From: Halichondria panicea
Taxonomy: Eukaryota > Porifera > Demospongiae > Suberitida > Halichondriidae
Direction of reading: 5' to 3'
Length of the DNA: 64,000 nucleotides
Assembly: GCF_963675165.1 (NCBI RefSeq)
Contig: NC_087388.1
Coordinates: 6,109,651-6,173,650 of the forward strand
A program made the position numbers and the translations under genes. Below the pieces are notes generated by a model. It was not told the origin of the DNA. It searched no databases and saw only the letters and a program-made list of their open reading frames with translations. This document shows, one piece after another, positions 23,439 through 35,400 of this stretch. Each line of letters starts with the position of its first letter. The first letter of the stretch is position 1.

Positions 23439-24958
23439 TCATAGATGATACAGTACTGACGTGGATGTGAAACGTTTCCGGATTCCGGTATTCTGCTTGA
23501 AGCTATCATAGTAACGGGCATATCCGAGGTAATTTACTAGTTTCCGTAAATTAGGCAATTTGTTCCAAATAAACGCCGAGGGAATTATCGAGGTTATACC
23601 AAGCAGCTGTGTAAGTGAGTTGGCAGAACTGGCCAGAGACAGATAAAAGAGAATCTATGCATTAACAGAGAGGATATTGATGCTGCAAGTGTATTAAGCG
23701 AAGACAGTAGTAGTGACTGTGAGGAGGTAGAATGAGTAGAGGAAGTACAGTCCAGTGCAAGATGATATTAAAAGTCTATAATTATTATTTTATAGTAGAT
23801 CTACCCCTGTACCCATGTAATTATATCCAAAAGCAAGTCACTCAATGTTGGTAGCATGCATGTAGATCAAAAGAAGTGTGGCTGACTCATAACACTAGCA
23901 TGAGATAAGCAAACGGGTGAAAATTGTTGATGATCTGTACGTGTACATGCATGATATGATAATAGAATTTTATAATAGTCTGAGAGTATTAATTTATAGT
24001 ACACGATAAACTGTTTCTTGATCGTTTACGAAGTGGTTGTGAGAGAGACACATTCCAACTTGCCAGTTCAAAATTCCTATACAAGTGTAGATACACGGCA
24101 CTTGAAAAGAGATACAGGTTGGACGTTAATTGCTGTCTTCACCGATGGTGTTGCCTAGAGAAGTAGCACTCGAGTAGGTCCTGGGATAAATTTCACTTGA
24201 TAGTATAATTAGCTAACATTTGGCAATTGATATCTTAGCTCAGCGAAAGACAACACTGCAATTTGGAAAGTTAATGACATGTACATGTACGTGTGAACTT
24301 ATTGATAGAAATCATATAATTGTAGGAACGTAGCATTAATTTTTGTTTAACATGTACATGGATTTTACATATTTTTCTTGAGGCTGTATTTTTCCAATAA
24401 CTTTACTGTATGCTTAGTTAATAGATTCTCCTGCTGCATCAATACACGAAGGTTTTCATCAGCTAAATATGCAAAACGTAGGCTCAACAGGTTTAGAAAT
24501 AATCTCACGCAAAAAGTGCAACCAAGTCATGCTTTTAGGCCTTTGTACAGCACTTAAACTTTCATAACAGTTGTCAAACATAGATTCTCCTCGTAGTTTA
24601 CAGTGTACTTCAAGTATTTCTACTGAATGGTAACCTGAATATTTACTGTCCAAGCAAAAAATCTCACACAAAGTATTTTTACAGGAAAATTTATGCTAAA
24701 ATATGATATTCTCCCATGAGCTTAGAGAAACTAGTCTTACCTACAAGCCCACTGCAAGTATCAATGTGTGCCGGTCATTTTCACCAGTTTTCAGACACAG
24801 AACACTGTTTACTACGCTCTGGTTGCTATATAAACATGACAGTTGCAGGGTTTCTGACAAAATCTGCTCGTTACTATATGATAGCTTCAGACAATTCCCG
24901 TGGACCCCTCCGGATACTAGGCCGTTTCACATCCACGTCAGTACTGTATCATCTATGA
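23439..24958. mobile_element. 1.5-kb inverted-repeat transposon inside a receptor-pair promoter
   Basis: The left end TCATAGATGATACAGTACTG is the exact inverse of the right end. The first 36 bp match perfectly, and an imperfect match reaches about 90 bp (GAAGCTATCATA on both arms). tataa flanks both sides (23434-23438 and 24959-24963). Sequence left and right of the element is continuous with the intact promoter at 32220-32345. Open frames inside are short (70-86 codons) and not recognised, so it appears non-autonomous. Confidence 0.8.
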
Positions 24959-25060
24959 TATAATATTATTATCATTGTTTTGCCCCTATTAAATGCTTGT
25001 TTGCTTCGATTTAAGGCCGCCAAAACGACCGTATTTTCATTGCACGTGCCGTTTTTGCAA

Positions 25061-25082
25061 CACGAGCCCCACCCCCAAAGTT
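25061..25082 (+). promoter_or_regulatory. CACCC-type box before CARD gene
   Basis: CACGAGCCCCACCCCCAAAG followed by TT lies 51 bp before the ATG at 25133. Nearly the same 21-22 bases lie before the CARD starts at 17009 and 32500. Conserved position suggests a promoter element. Confidence 0.45.
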
Positions 25083-25132
25083 ATTGTTTGCTTGGCTTTA
25101 GGTCAGAGGTGCAGCTATGTTGATTTAATACC

Positions 25133-26852
25133 ATGGCCGAAAATTGAACATAGGTTATGAAGCTCTTGTGAGCTGTCATGAAAAGCTGGTTTCTGAAATT
25201 GCTCAAGACCCAAAGCAGATGGCTGTCACATTATTCCAGCATCGCTTCATATTTGAGGATACAAAAGCTAAAATCAATGAGCTAGACAGAACCAGAAGAG
25301 ATAAAGCTATATTGCTAGTGGATGACATTGAAAGCAAAGTCAAGTGTTATCCAGAGTTCTATGAAAAATTCCTGTTCATTCTCGGTGAAAACAAATTGCT
25401 GTATTGTGACCTTTTGAAATCGCTCCAAGAGGAGAATGAAACTGAGTTTAAAGAAGGTAATTTGATTGCATAGACTAGGACTTGTCGATCCTGTAGACTA
25501 TGTATCTACTTAATGCATAGCTACTAAAAAGTGTGTGCACAAGCTACTAGATTATGTACAGTCATGTGATCACTCCTTTAGCCCCAGTTTATATTTTATT
25601 TTGTGCAGGATATGAGAGCAATCCATTAAACCTGCTACAACCATTTTCTATGCCATTTTGATTGTGGTTTTCACAATAATTATAAACTTACAGCATAGGC
25701 TTTGGGGAGCTGTTGTAAGATATTACATTAGTATACAGTGCTGAAATTGTGTGTTCTTGTATATAGAAGTACCTACCATGAACGATGGAGGAACACTACC
25801 TGATCCATTAGAGCACCCTCCTGATGACACTGAAGTAGGAGCGGACCTCAGAGCAAAAAACCAACAAAAGCTTGAAAAGAAGGAAATCAAAAGGACCACT
25901 CTATGGCTCATCTGGGGTAACCTTATTGGGTGCAATGAGCACTTTTGGTTTAGTACTGCATTACAACAATCGGTATTTGCTCGTTGGTACTACCAGTGTG
26001 GCACAAATTCACCGGCAATCTGTACCACTGATTGGAACACTTGACAATCCATCAACTTTTGATAGTGTTAGGTTCTCAGAACCAACCAACGGAACAGACT
26101 TTGTCCCCATTAGCTTCTATACATTGAGGAATTGCTCTTCTTCAGCTGCATTTATAGACGTCGAGATCAACGAGATGGTGATTGTAAACTTTGGCTCCTC
26201 AACTGACAAGAGCAAAGCTGTTACTGAGTTGTATCTGGCGAGAAATACTACAATTATTGTAGGTGTCATCACTGACATCATCCCAACCTATGCGACCAAT
26301 CACTGTGTTGCATTTCTCCTTGTTTATGACGATTTTACCAACTATATAAACTTTGTTTCCAATTCTGAAGAATTGGAAAATAATTTTTATCACAAAGAAT
26401 GTATTGTTAATGAAGATTCACAAACGATGAATATATCATTCAACACCCCATCGTACTACTATATTGGTGTTTATACAGATATTCCGACTGAAGCTAATAC
26501 TTTCTCTTTACACTTTCTTGGAACATTTTTTCAATATAACATTTCAAACAGGAACGCTGGTTGCTCTATAGACTCTATTGTTGCTTTTTTAAGCTGTGAA
26601 TTTTCTCCAAATACTAACTCCATGTCCAAGGAAACTTGTATTGTTGGTTCTGTACCACCTAGTATTACATCATTAGGAATAAAAGGATCAAATGTAAACT
26701 TTTACACTGCTGTCGTTTCAGCCACAAAAAGTGTGATCTATTCTAGTCTTCCTATAATTATTGTTGTTTGCATTATTTGCATTGTGAGTTCCACCTATTG
26801 TTGTTGCTGGTGTTATCAAACGAAGACCAAAGACCGTTATTTTCTACACTAG
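25133..26852 (+). pseudogene. Damaged class A receptor: CARD, linker fused to TM/ectodomain, ankyrin exon missing
   Basis: The CARD exon (25133-25456) matches its paralogues, but two extra bases after ATGGCCGAA put the normal start out of frame with NIGYEALVSCHEK. The second exon (25609 on) reads GYESNPLNLLQPFSMPF then stops and has lost its donor. The third linker (25767 on, PTMNDGGTLPDPLEHPPD) runs directly into the membrane exon with no intron and no ankyrin cassette, and its frame differs by one base from the ectodomain frame. The ectodomain (LVGTTSVAQIHRQSVPLI to ETCIVGSVPP) and C-terminal membrane segment with a CCCWC run stay open to 26852. Several independent lesions point to a pseudogene; the open ectodomain suggests it is young. 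Confidence 0.7.
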
Positions 26853-28004
26853 TTAACATTATTATGCATTGTATATTGCTTATGTTGAATTGGTTCATGA
26901 ATGTAATTGTATTCTTCAATTGGTAACTTATGACATGAATTAGTATTAAATCAAGTTATCTAGTGACGGTTAATTCTCAAAGCATATGTCTCATCTTGTC
27001 TATACAGTAGGCCTATCACTACATTTCAGAGTCATATAGTGATAGTGAAATAGTCAGCAGCAACTGGAATTTTGTGGACTAATCTAAGTTTCTGGCTCGT
27101 GACTATGCTACTCACTTTCTAGTGTCACTGAGATTGTTAGCATCACTTCGGCTATGATAAAACAGTAACTTATGCTACCCTCAAAAGCAGTACAAATTAT
27201 TCATACAAGATCACTAATTATAGTATCAGCAAACTAAACCCTTAATTAACCCTGATATAGCTATATATAGAAGTTGCATCATCATGCAGTGTTTCCGGAC
27301 ATGACAAGTAATGAAGGGTATATAATATACATAGATATAATATCATTGATATCCTAGACACTCTACCTCTGGTTAACAATAACGGGTGCATCACTGCCTT
27401 GTTGCTATATATGTATAATTATTACTCAGCACATGGCCTAGTGCATAGGTTATATGTAAGCAAGTAATAAGACTAAATCTACATGAAATGTGGAGTTGAT
27501 TTCCACATGCACACACAGTGACACAAGCCCAATAATATATTATTACGCTTACTTGCAGACCATAATTGCATGCATTTAGGGGGGGGATTATTAAGAGGGT
27601 AGTGGGGCCATTTCTTTTGTTGCTTTCTTCGTATAGGGAATGTTCTGAAGGCAAAGGTAGTCATGCCTTGAGGCTTATATGGGTTATATGTGACCAAGAG
27701 GCATTCAGTGTTTTAGATTAGTAATTTAATAACCATCTGGTATCTGGTTTATGAATTACCATATTCAGCATGTAGCCACATAAGATAGCGTGGGAGTCAG
27801 TAGATGCAGTGATTCATGTGCTACTGCATATCCGCCATGTATATGTGTGTATAGTCTAGATCTAAGCAAAACGATTCAAGCATAGTGACATCATGCATGC
27901 ATGCACTCAGTTTTGTTTGTATAAGAGTAATTGATTCACATTGTATAAGCAATCACAATCATCATGCATATATACAATAATTATATGATAAACTACACGA
28001 CTGT
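26853..28004. other. Tail-to-tail intergenic, includes a segment repeated inverted at 44395-44670
   Basis: Lies between the 3' ends of the damaged class A gene and an intact class B gene. About 27020-27260 is an inverted near-copy of 44395-44670 (shared words include ACTATGCTACTCACTTTCTA and GCTACCCTCAAAAGCAGTAC). GATAGCGTGGGAGTCAG near 27784 is the class B downstream motif. No gene seen. Confidence 0.5.
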
Positions 28005-29697
28005 TTATCCTGAAACTGAAAATAATAATGTTATTGCACATAACAAAATAAAGAAATTAGAAGTGCACTGTTTGCCATGGTTACCAGTAGTAGTAGCACT
28101 AGAAGTAGGAGGAGCACTAGTAGTTGGTCTCGGAGGTACTATGGCAACAACACACAGTTCATCTTTTTCATCAGTCATACTAGTAGATAGTGAAATGGTA
28201 CAGCGGACGATGTCCTGATAAAAAATGACAGTGCACGTACTCAAAGATTTCTCCCCAATCTCATGAATATTATATTGGTGAGAAATTCCAGAGATGCGTA
28301 GATTGATGGTAGTAGGTACAATAGTAGTACAGATCACCAGACCAGCGTATAAATAGGAGTTTTTATTGAGCACTATCTTCGCAGACAACCGACTTCGGTT
28401 TAAGCAACATTTGAACAGAAAACCAGTTTGTACACCAGTCTTCTCATTCAGAAACTCGGTATATATTTCCTGGTTATCATATATCACTAGAATAACTGGG
28501 CAATCACATGAGCTGGACACAATAGCTTGAGATGGGGTAATTGAATATGTTAGAATGGACCCATTCAAATAATAGCCTTCGTCAACGTGTTGTATTGGTC
28601 TAGTTACGCTCAAGGAGATCGGTTTATTCACAGCAACACGGTCAACATCCAGTTCTTGACAATCGTTGACTGTAAAGTCAATGAGAAATCCTCGAGAAAT
28701 CCGGTTCTTTTCAATTACACTGAAACTTCTCGAGTCATGGGTACTCTTGATAAACGAGCTAACAAAGATTGCTGACATTTCAGGAAGTTGATATATGCTG
28801 TTTACATTGATGTTTAGGGGTGATGCAGGAAGAACAGTAGTATTCATGTCTGTTGTAGAAAATATAGTCTCTTCAAAACCAGTAGTACCAGTAGTGGGCG
28901 GAATTGACGTATCAGAATGAGATAGTTCTAGTTTGAGAACAGGCAGTAAGACTGCTAAGACCACCACTGTTAGTACCACAATGACGACCAATAAGATTAT
29001 TATCGTCAACAGCCACGACCATTTGCAACGCCTTGAATGCTGATGAAAAAAGTTGAATAAACAATGTAATGCTACTTTAGGCTTACCGTTGTTACTAGAG
29101 ACTGATCGCCAGTGCTGGATATTTCTCCATGATTGGTGTCAGCTTGGCTTGTGTGATCTGTATTCAGTGCATTCATGTTGTGAATAATTATATAGAAGTG
29201 TGTATAGAGTTAATATACCTTTGGTGGGCTCAATGGAACTTCTCTGCTTCACTGAATTGATGTTGGTCATTTCCATTATGCCGCTATCAGACCCTTAATA
29301 GAGTATAATATAATGATTGTAATTGCGAGCAGGTATAGCACTAACCATTAGTTGCCAGCTGCAGTGAAGAGGAACTCAGTCTGTACTCTGTATTTCCGGT
29401 AGCTTTAGTAAGACGTTTTTCGACCACCTTTGCGAGATCATTGTGCCCAACACTAGAGCGTGAGAGAGCCTCAAACACGTCTGCCCAGTTTCTCTCACCA
29501 CCTTTTAGCCACTCTGATAGACCCTCAAGATAGCAGTTATCAGGATCTTCACGACATCTTATATTGATAGTTTCAATAGTAGTATTATTAACTTGCAGAG
29601 CTAACAACATCTGCTTCCATTTGGCTCTAGCTTGATATGTTGCTTCATAGACTGCACTAAGATCATCTAAAGTTATTGAGAGTTTGGAGTCGGCCAT
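28005..29697 (-). CDS. Class B receptor: Death domain - TM - ectodomain - C-terminal hydrophobic tail
   Basis: Exons 29697-29346, 29293-29219, 29157-29087 and 29039-28005 join cleanly (phases 1, 1, 0) into about 510 residues. Residues about 8-105 form a Death domain: six-helix pattern with KWKQMLLALQV, CREDPDNCYLEGLSEWLKGG, WADVFEALS and DLAKVVEKRL. Two short Ser/Thr-rich linker exons follow. The last exon begins HSRRCKWSW, then a strong membrane segment (ILLVVIVVLTVVVLAVLLPVL, about 177-197), a Ser/Thr/Pro stalk and a roughly 230-residue ectodomain with CDCPVILVIYDN, SYLYAGLVICTTIVP and ELCVVAIV. It ends NHGKQCTSNFFILLCAITLLFSVSG, hydrophobic to the last residues, like a GPI signal or a short second anchor. 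A basic residue cluster before TM1 supports a cytosolic N-terminus. Presumably a receptor that recruits Death-domain partners; ligand unknown. Confidence 0.85.
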
Positions 29698-30416
29698 AAC
29701 AATGATTATAGCTAAAATTAATGATTCACTGTTTCTCTCAGTATGCATGTGGTTGGCTAACTGTACACAAAGATGTATAAAAAAGGGCATGCATCAGATA
29801 CAACACAAGCCACACCAAGGCATAACCAGTATACAGTGGCCCAGATGGTCACCCGCCACTGCTATGGCCACTGCTATGGCTACTGCCAATTGCAAAGAAT
29901 CACCATGCATATGGCAGCCCGGCCCCCTTATCTCCTGGCGGTATACCAGTCATGCAGGTGTTCACATCAATCAAGTTAACGCTGTATATACTTTTAACTT
30001 TGTTTTGCATGCTTGCCCTGCTGGGAATGTTCTGAAGCCTGCTAAGGTAGTCATATACTTGTTAATGTATATACTGCTATACATGCATATACTTGGTATA
30101 TAGGTATCCAAGCATGTAGCCGTAACTTATGGCTACATATAATTTATGGCATAAGATAGCGTGGGAGTCAGCAAACGCGGGGAACAGCATGTAGCCATAG
30201 GATAGCGTGTGGGAGTCAGCACACGCAGGGGATGCATAGTCTATAGATAAGCAAAACAGTTTGTGAAACCACTTATAGGAGTATTATAATCAGGATACTT
30301 AGACATAGTTATTTTGTTGCTCACTGACTCACATTGTAATAAAAGCAAATTGCTATAAATTATACTTACAACTATAATTATTATACATTATAATGAGCTA
30401 TACCATAATTAATTAA
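29698..30416. other. Intergenic block, near-identical to 11722-12434
   Basis: Lies between the two intact class B genes and matches 11722-12434 base for base over long stretches, including the doubled GATAGCGTG words near 30157 and 30200. It acts as upstream DNA of the gene at 28005-29697. No gene seen. Confidence 0.6.
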
Positions 30417-32185
30417 TTAAACTGTAAATAATAGCGTTATTGCGGGTACTAAAACAAAGAAATTAGCAGTGCACTGTTTGCCGTTGTTAGGGGGAGTACA
30501 AGTAGGAGCAAGAGGAGATAGTCTCGGAGATACCAGAGCAACAACACACAGTTCATCGTTTTCCTGGTACACATTAGAGAGCGAATTTATAGTACACGTG
30601 TTGATGTAGTGATGGATAACGGTGCACCTGCTCAAGGATTTCTCCGCAATCGCAAGGATATTATATTGGTGAGAAATTCCAGAGATGCGTAGATTGATGG
30701 TAGCAGGTACAATAGTGGTACAGATCACCAGACCAGCGTATAAATAGGAGTTTTTATCGACCACTATTTTTGTAGACAGCTCATCTCGATTGAAGCAAAA
30801 GTCAACGATAAAACCAGCTTGTATACCAGTTTTCTGATTCAGAAACTCGGTATATATTTCCAGGTCATCATATATCACTAGAATAACTGGGCAATCACAT
30901 GAGCTGGACACAATATCTTGAGACGGGGTAATAGAATATGTTAGACTGGACCCATCCAAATAATAACCTTCGTTAACATGTTGTATTGGTCCAGTCACAT
31001 CCAAAGACAACGACTTATTCATTACTGTACGGTCAACATCCAATTTTTGACAATCGTTGATCGTGAAGTCAATGAAAGCCCCTCGAGGCAGCCAGCTCCC
31101 TCCGAATATAGATAAAATTAAGGAATCGATTGTATGTTTGATAAATGAGTCAACGAAGATTGCTGACACTTTAGGCAGTTGATATATGCTGTTTACATTG
31201 ATGAGTAGGTCTGATGCAGGAGTCGTGCCACCTGCTACGGTGACGTCTATTGAAGCTGTATGAAATATGCTCTCTGTTGGAGTAGATTCAGAAACAGTAG
31301 TGTATATGATGGGTGCAGGTGAAGTTGATGTATCAGTATGAGATAGCTCTAGTTTGAGAACAGGCAGTAAGACTGCTAAGACCACCACTATTAGTACCAC
31401 AATGACGACCAATAAGATTATTATCGTCACCAGCCACGACCATTTGCAACGCCTTGAATGCTGAAGAAAGTTGAATTAAATTTGCATTCATTCTGACACG
31501 AAAATGTATATAGCTCTGTCAATTGTCTGTCATGCATGCACAGCCACAGCCACAGCCACAGCCACATGCATATGAAAGTAACTAGTTTAAGCTTACCATT
31601 GTCACCAGGGATTGATCGCCAATGCTGGATACTTCTTCGTGATTGGTGTCAGCTTGGTTTTCTGCATTCATGCAATGTTGTTATATAATTAAGTGGCTCT
31701 TGATAGTTCGGAGTGTATTTATATACCTGTAAGCTGACTGTTCTGTTTCACCTCACTGATGTTGGTCATTTCCATTATGCCGCTATCAGCTTAATGGTAT
31801 AATAATGATTGTAATTCCGAGCAGGTATGTACTAGCACTAACCATTAGTTGCCAGTGAAGATGAACTCAGTCTATACTCTGTATTTTCGGTAGCTTTAGT
31901 AAGACGTCTTTCGACCACCTTAGCGAGATCACTGTGCCCTACACTAGAGCGTGAGAGAGCCTTAAACACGTCTGTCCAGCTTCTCTCTTCACCTTTTAGC
32001 CACTCTGATAGACCCTCAAGATAGCAGTTATCAGGATCTTCACGACATCTTATATTGATAGTTTCAATAGTAGTATTATTAACTTGCAGAGCTAACAACA
32101 TCTGCTTCCATTTAGCTCTAGCTTGAAATGTTGCTTCATAGACTGCACTAAGATCATCTAAGTTTATTGAGAGTTTGGAGTCCAT
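30417..32185 (-). CDS. Class B receptor: Death domain - TM - ectodomain
   Basis: Exons 32185-31843, 31789-31727, 31661-31597 and 31460-30417 join (phases 1, 1, 0) into about 504 residues. It starts MDSKLSINLDD, one residue shorter than the MADSKLS of its paralogues. Death domain about 5-105; linkers ADSGIMEMTNISEVKQNSQL and ENQ/ADTNHEEVSSIGDQS-like; TM segment IIILLVVIVVLIVVVLAVLL; ectodomain with FIDFTINDCQKLDVDR, CDCPVILVIYDDLEIYTEF, SYLYAG, RCTVI and ELCVVALV; hydrophobic end ANFFVLVPAITLLFTV. The ectodomain is almost identical to the frame-shifted copy at 12435-13418. The ATG is 314 bp from the oppositely oriented ATG of the CARD receptor at 32500. Inferred surface receptor with a Death-domain output. 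Confidence 0.85.
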
Positions 32186-32499
32186 TTAACCAAAATACTT
32201 TGATTATTGTTTAGCTACAATGGTTCACTGATTCTGTGCACATGAATGCCAGTGTGTTGACCCAGTGTACACAGAGCCCTAATGCAAAAGGGCAATAGAC
32301 ACAACACAAGCCACACACACATCATGCACATCATTGTTTTGCCCCTCATGTTGCTTCGATTTAAGGCCGCCAAAGATCGACGCGTATTACTTGCACGTGC
32401 TGTGTAAATCCCGTGACTCAAAACCATCAAACGAGCCCCACCCCCAAAGTTGACGATTGTGCCTGCAGTTGTCTAGCTAGCTCAAGTTAATCTTATACC
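32186..32499. promoter_or_regulatory. Intact bidirectional promoter between a Death-domain and a CARD receptor gene
   Basis: Only 314 bp separate the two divergent ATGs. Conserved words shared with the other head-to-head pairs are GACCCAGTGTACACAGAGCC (near 32258), CATTGTTTTGCCCCTCATG (near 32332), GCTTCGATTTAAGGCCGCC (near 32352) and ACGAGCCCCACCCCCAAAGTT (32431-32451, 49 bp before the CARD ATG). The last is CACCC/GC-box-like. No clear TATA box is placed for either gene. Co-regulation is an inference from the arrangement and its repetition. Confidence 0.6.
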
Positions 32500-35400
32500 A
32501 TGGCCGAATTGAACATAGGTTATGAAGCTCTTGTTAGCTGTCATGACAAGCTGGTCTCTGAAATTGCTAAAGATCCAAAGCAGATGGCTGTTTCATTATT
32601 CCAACATCGATTCATATTCGAAGATACAAAAGCTAAAATCAATGAGCTTGACAGAATTAAAAGAGATAAAGCTATATTACTGGTGGATGACATTGAAAGC
32701 AAAGTCAAGTGTTATCCAGAGTTCTATGAAAAATTTCTGCTGATTCTCGGTGAAAACGAATTGCTGTATTGCGACCTTGTGAAGTCGCTCCAAGAGGAGT
32801 ATGAAAAGATCGAAGCAGAGTCTAAAGACGGTAATTTGAAAGCATACTAGTACATGCCTGTATAGACTATACCTCTGTTTAGTATGTATAGGCAATGTGT
32901 GTATTTACAAGGTTTCTGCTAACTAAATATTGTATTATACTATTTAGTTGCAGCAAGATACAAGAATGGTCAACTGAGCCTGCTACAACCAATTCCTATG
33001 TCATCTTGGGTTGCCATGACTGATGAAACTGATTCAGGTAATCCCTTAGTATAATTATATAGACTTTGTAGTGAACTGTTATTATTATACATTCATGCAA
33101 TACCAAACTCTCTTTTCTTCTTGTGTAGTTCTTGAGTTACCTACCGTAGACGATGGAGGGACACTACTTGATCCATTAGAACACCCTCCTGATAACGCTG
33201 AAGTGGGGGCAGACCTCAGAGCAGCTGCAACAAGCCGACAGGAAGCCCCTACTGGTATGTAATTGGATTTATAATCCATGCACTGGTGCGATATGACAGT
33301 TATATTTACACAATTGCAGTTGGTACATTCGAAGGACGATTACTACAAGCTTTCCAAAGTGGAGAATTCGAAAAAACCATTGAGCTTCTATCCCAGGCTG
33401 AAAGTCAGTCCATTGATCTGAGAGACGTGTCTGATGCAGATGGCAAAACTCTTCTTCATCTCGCATGTCGCAAAAACTGGGTGGACTGGCATGGCATTGT
33501 GCGTAGCCTGGTTGAAAAGCACCATTGTGATGTTGCAGCAGTGGATGAAGATTGGAACACACCCCTTCATGAGGCATATCAATGCGGCAATCTCCCAATA
33601 GTAGCCTACCTGCTTAGCTTACCATCTTGTAATCCTGATGCAATCAACAAGCACGAGTACACTGTACTGAGAATGGCCCTTGAGACAACTGACAAACCAA
33701 CTGTCAGAGATCTTCTAGCGACAGGACGAGTTGATCCTAGAAAAGGTAGCCCACGTGGTCATACTTACTCAGAATTGCTTGCAATGAATCAGCTCCAACC
33801 ACAAGATTACGATGGCTCAGCTCTTCAAATGGTGACCCAGTTTGCAGAGTGCATGGAGGGTAACAATCACGTTCGCCAACCGTTCACTTCTTATTGTTTG
33901 TTAACAGTACTCCACAAGGTCTTGAAGAACCGTACTCAACTTTCAATCACTGGAATAGTAGATCGTATTAAAGAGAACATGTTACCTCTTCCAGAGAAAC
34001 CAGACGCGATTCATGATTTGCTTATTGATATTCATAGATTGTCAGACGAGTTTGACCTAAGTGGGGAGCCCAATGTTGCGGATATTCAAGTAAGAAAGAA
34101 AGGTAAGTGAGTAGCTATACTGTTCTATGCATCTTTACAAGCATATTTCTCCACATGCAGATGATACGTCTGGGACAGAATTCTGTCAACATGATATTCA
34201 ACTGAAGAGTAGTACGAGAAACGCCCCTCAGAATGTTACAGTTCCAGCTGATATTGATGATCAGGAAATACTTGACTACTCTATTGCAAGCGAAGTACTA
34301 CCAATTTTGCAACCTTCTCATACTGAGGTATAATCGTATAGTATATGTGCATTATGGAATAAGACTGAGTGTTTTATGAAATATATAGGCAACTCGCCCT
34401 CATGCTTGTGGCTGTCTTTATAAAACACTAGCTATAGGATTCTCATACTATATAAGGTGGCATTTTTTGCGGGTATTATTTCTGCTTTATTTCTGCGAAT
34501 GAGAGTAAAAATCGCAAAATGTGTACTTGCAAATAGTGGAAAATGCAATGAATCTCGTTAATCTTTAATTTTAATTACAAACGCTATGAATTTCACAACT
34601 TGAGAGCAGAATTAAATACCAGCAACGAGCTATAATAGCATACAAATCTACCTGCGAAAATATATCACCTTTAGATCAGACAATCCCTTACTAAATCATA
34701 CCTTAAGGCTATATACACGGCCATGTAATAAAAACGGAAGGGACTGTATGATTTTAGTACACACTTTTTACCTTGACAACGTGCTATTAGTAATAATGAT
34801 TGATATTCTTCAACAGGAGAGTATGGTGAACACCTTTCATGATCGTGATTTTGTGATTGCAGCAGATAATGAAGAACAGGAAACACCTGACTACTACTCT
34901 AATGAAAGCGATGGACTACCGATTTTGCAACCTTCGCAAGAAGAGGTATAATACATGCACATATAATTATGAATGATTAGATGTTATGTGCGCTATATTC
35001 ATTTTAGTAGTATACCGTATTTACTTGATTAAACGCCCATCTCGTTTAAACGCCCATGGTAAAAGCTGTCTTTGTCAATAAACGCCCCTCTTAAATAATC
35101 GCCCATGTATGGGGCGTGGCACTGTGGGTGGAGCTGAATTAGCACATGGAACCAGCTGAAACAATGGCAGCATAGATACTTGAGGAAACAGAGGGAGAAA
35201 CACCACTCCTACGACTTAACATTGAAGCTGAGAGCTGTGGCAGCAGCCAAAAGAGCATAATAACTGCTGATGAGCAAGAGTTTGAAGTAGACAAAGCAAT
35301 AAACGCCCGTTTCGAATAAGCGCCCATCTCGTTTAAACGCCCCCTCTACATATGCTGCTAGGAAATAAACGGCCAGGCGTTTCATCAAGTAAATACTGTA

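Noticed and set aside
24459-24963. Possible transposase code in the 1.5-kb element
   Set aside because: Frames are under 90 codons on both strands with no recognisable catalytic motif.
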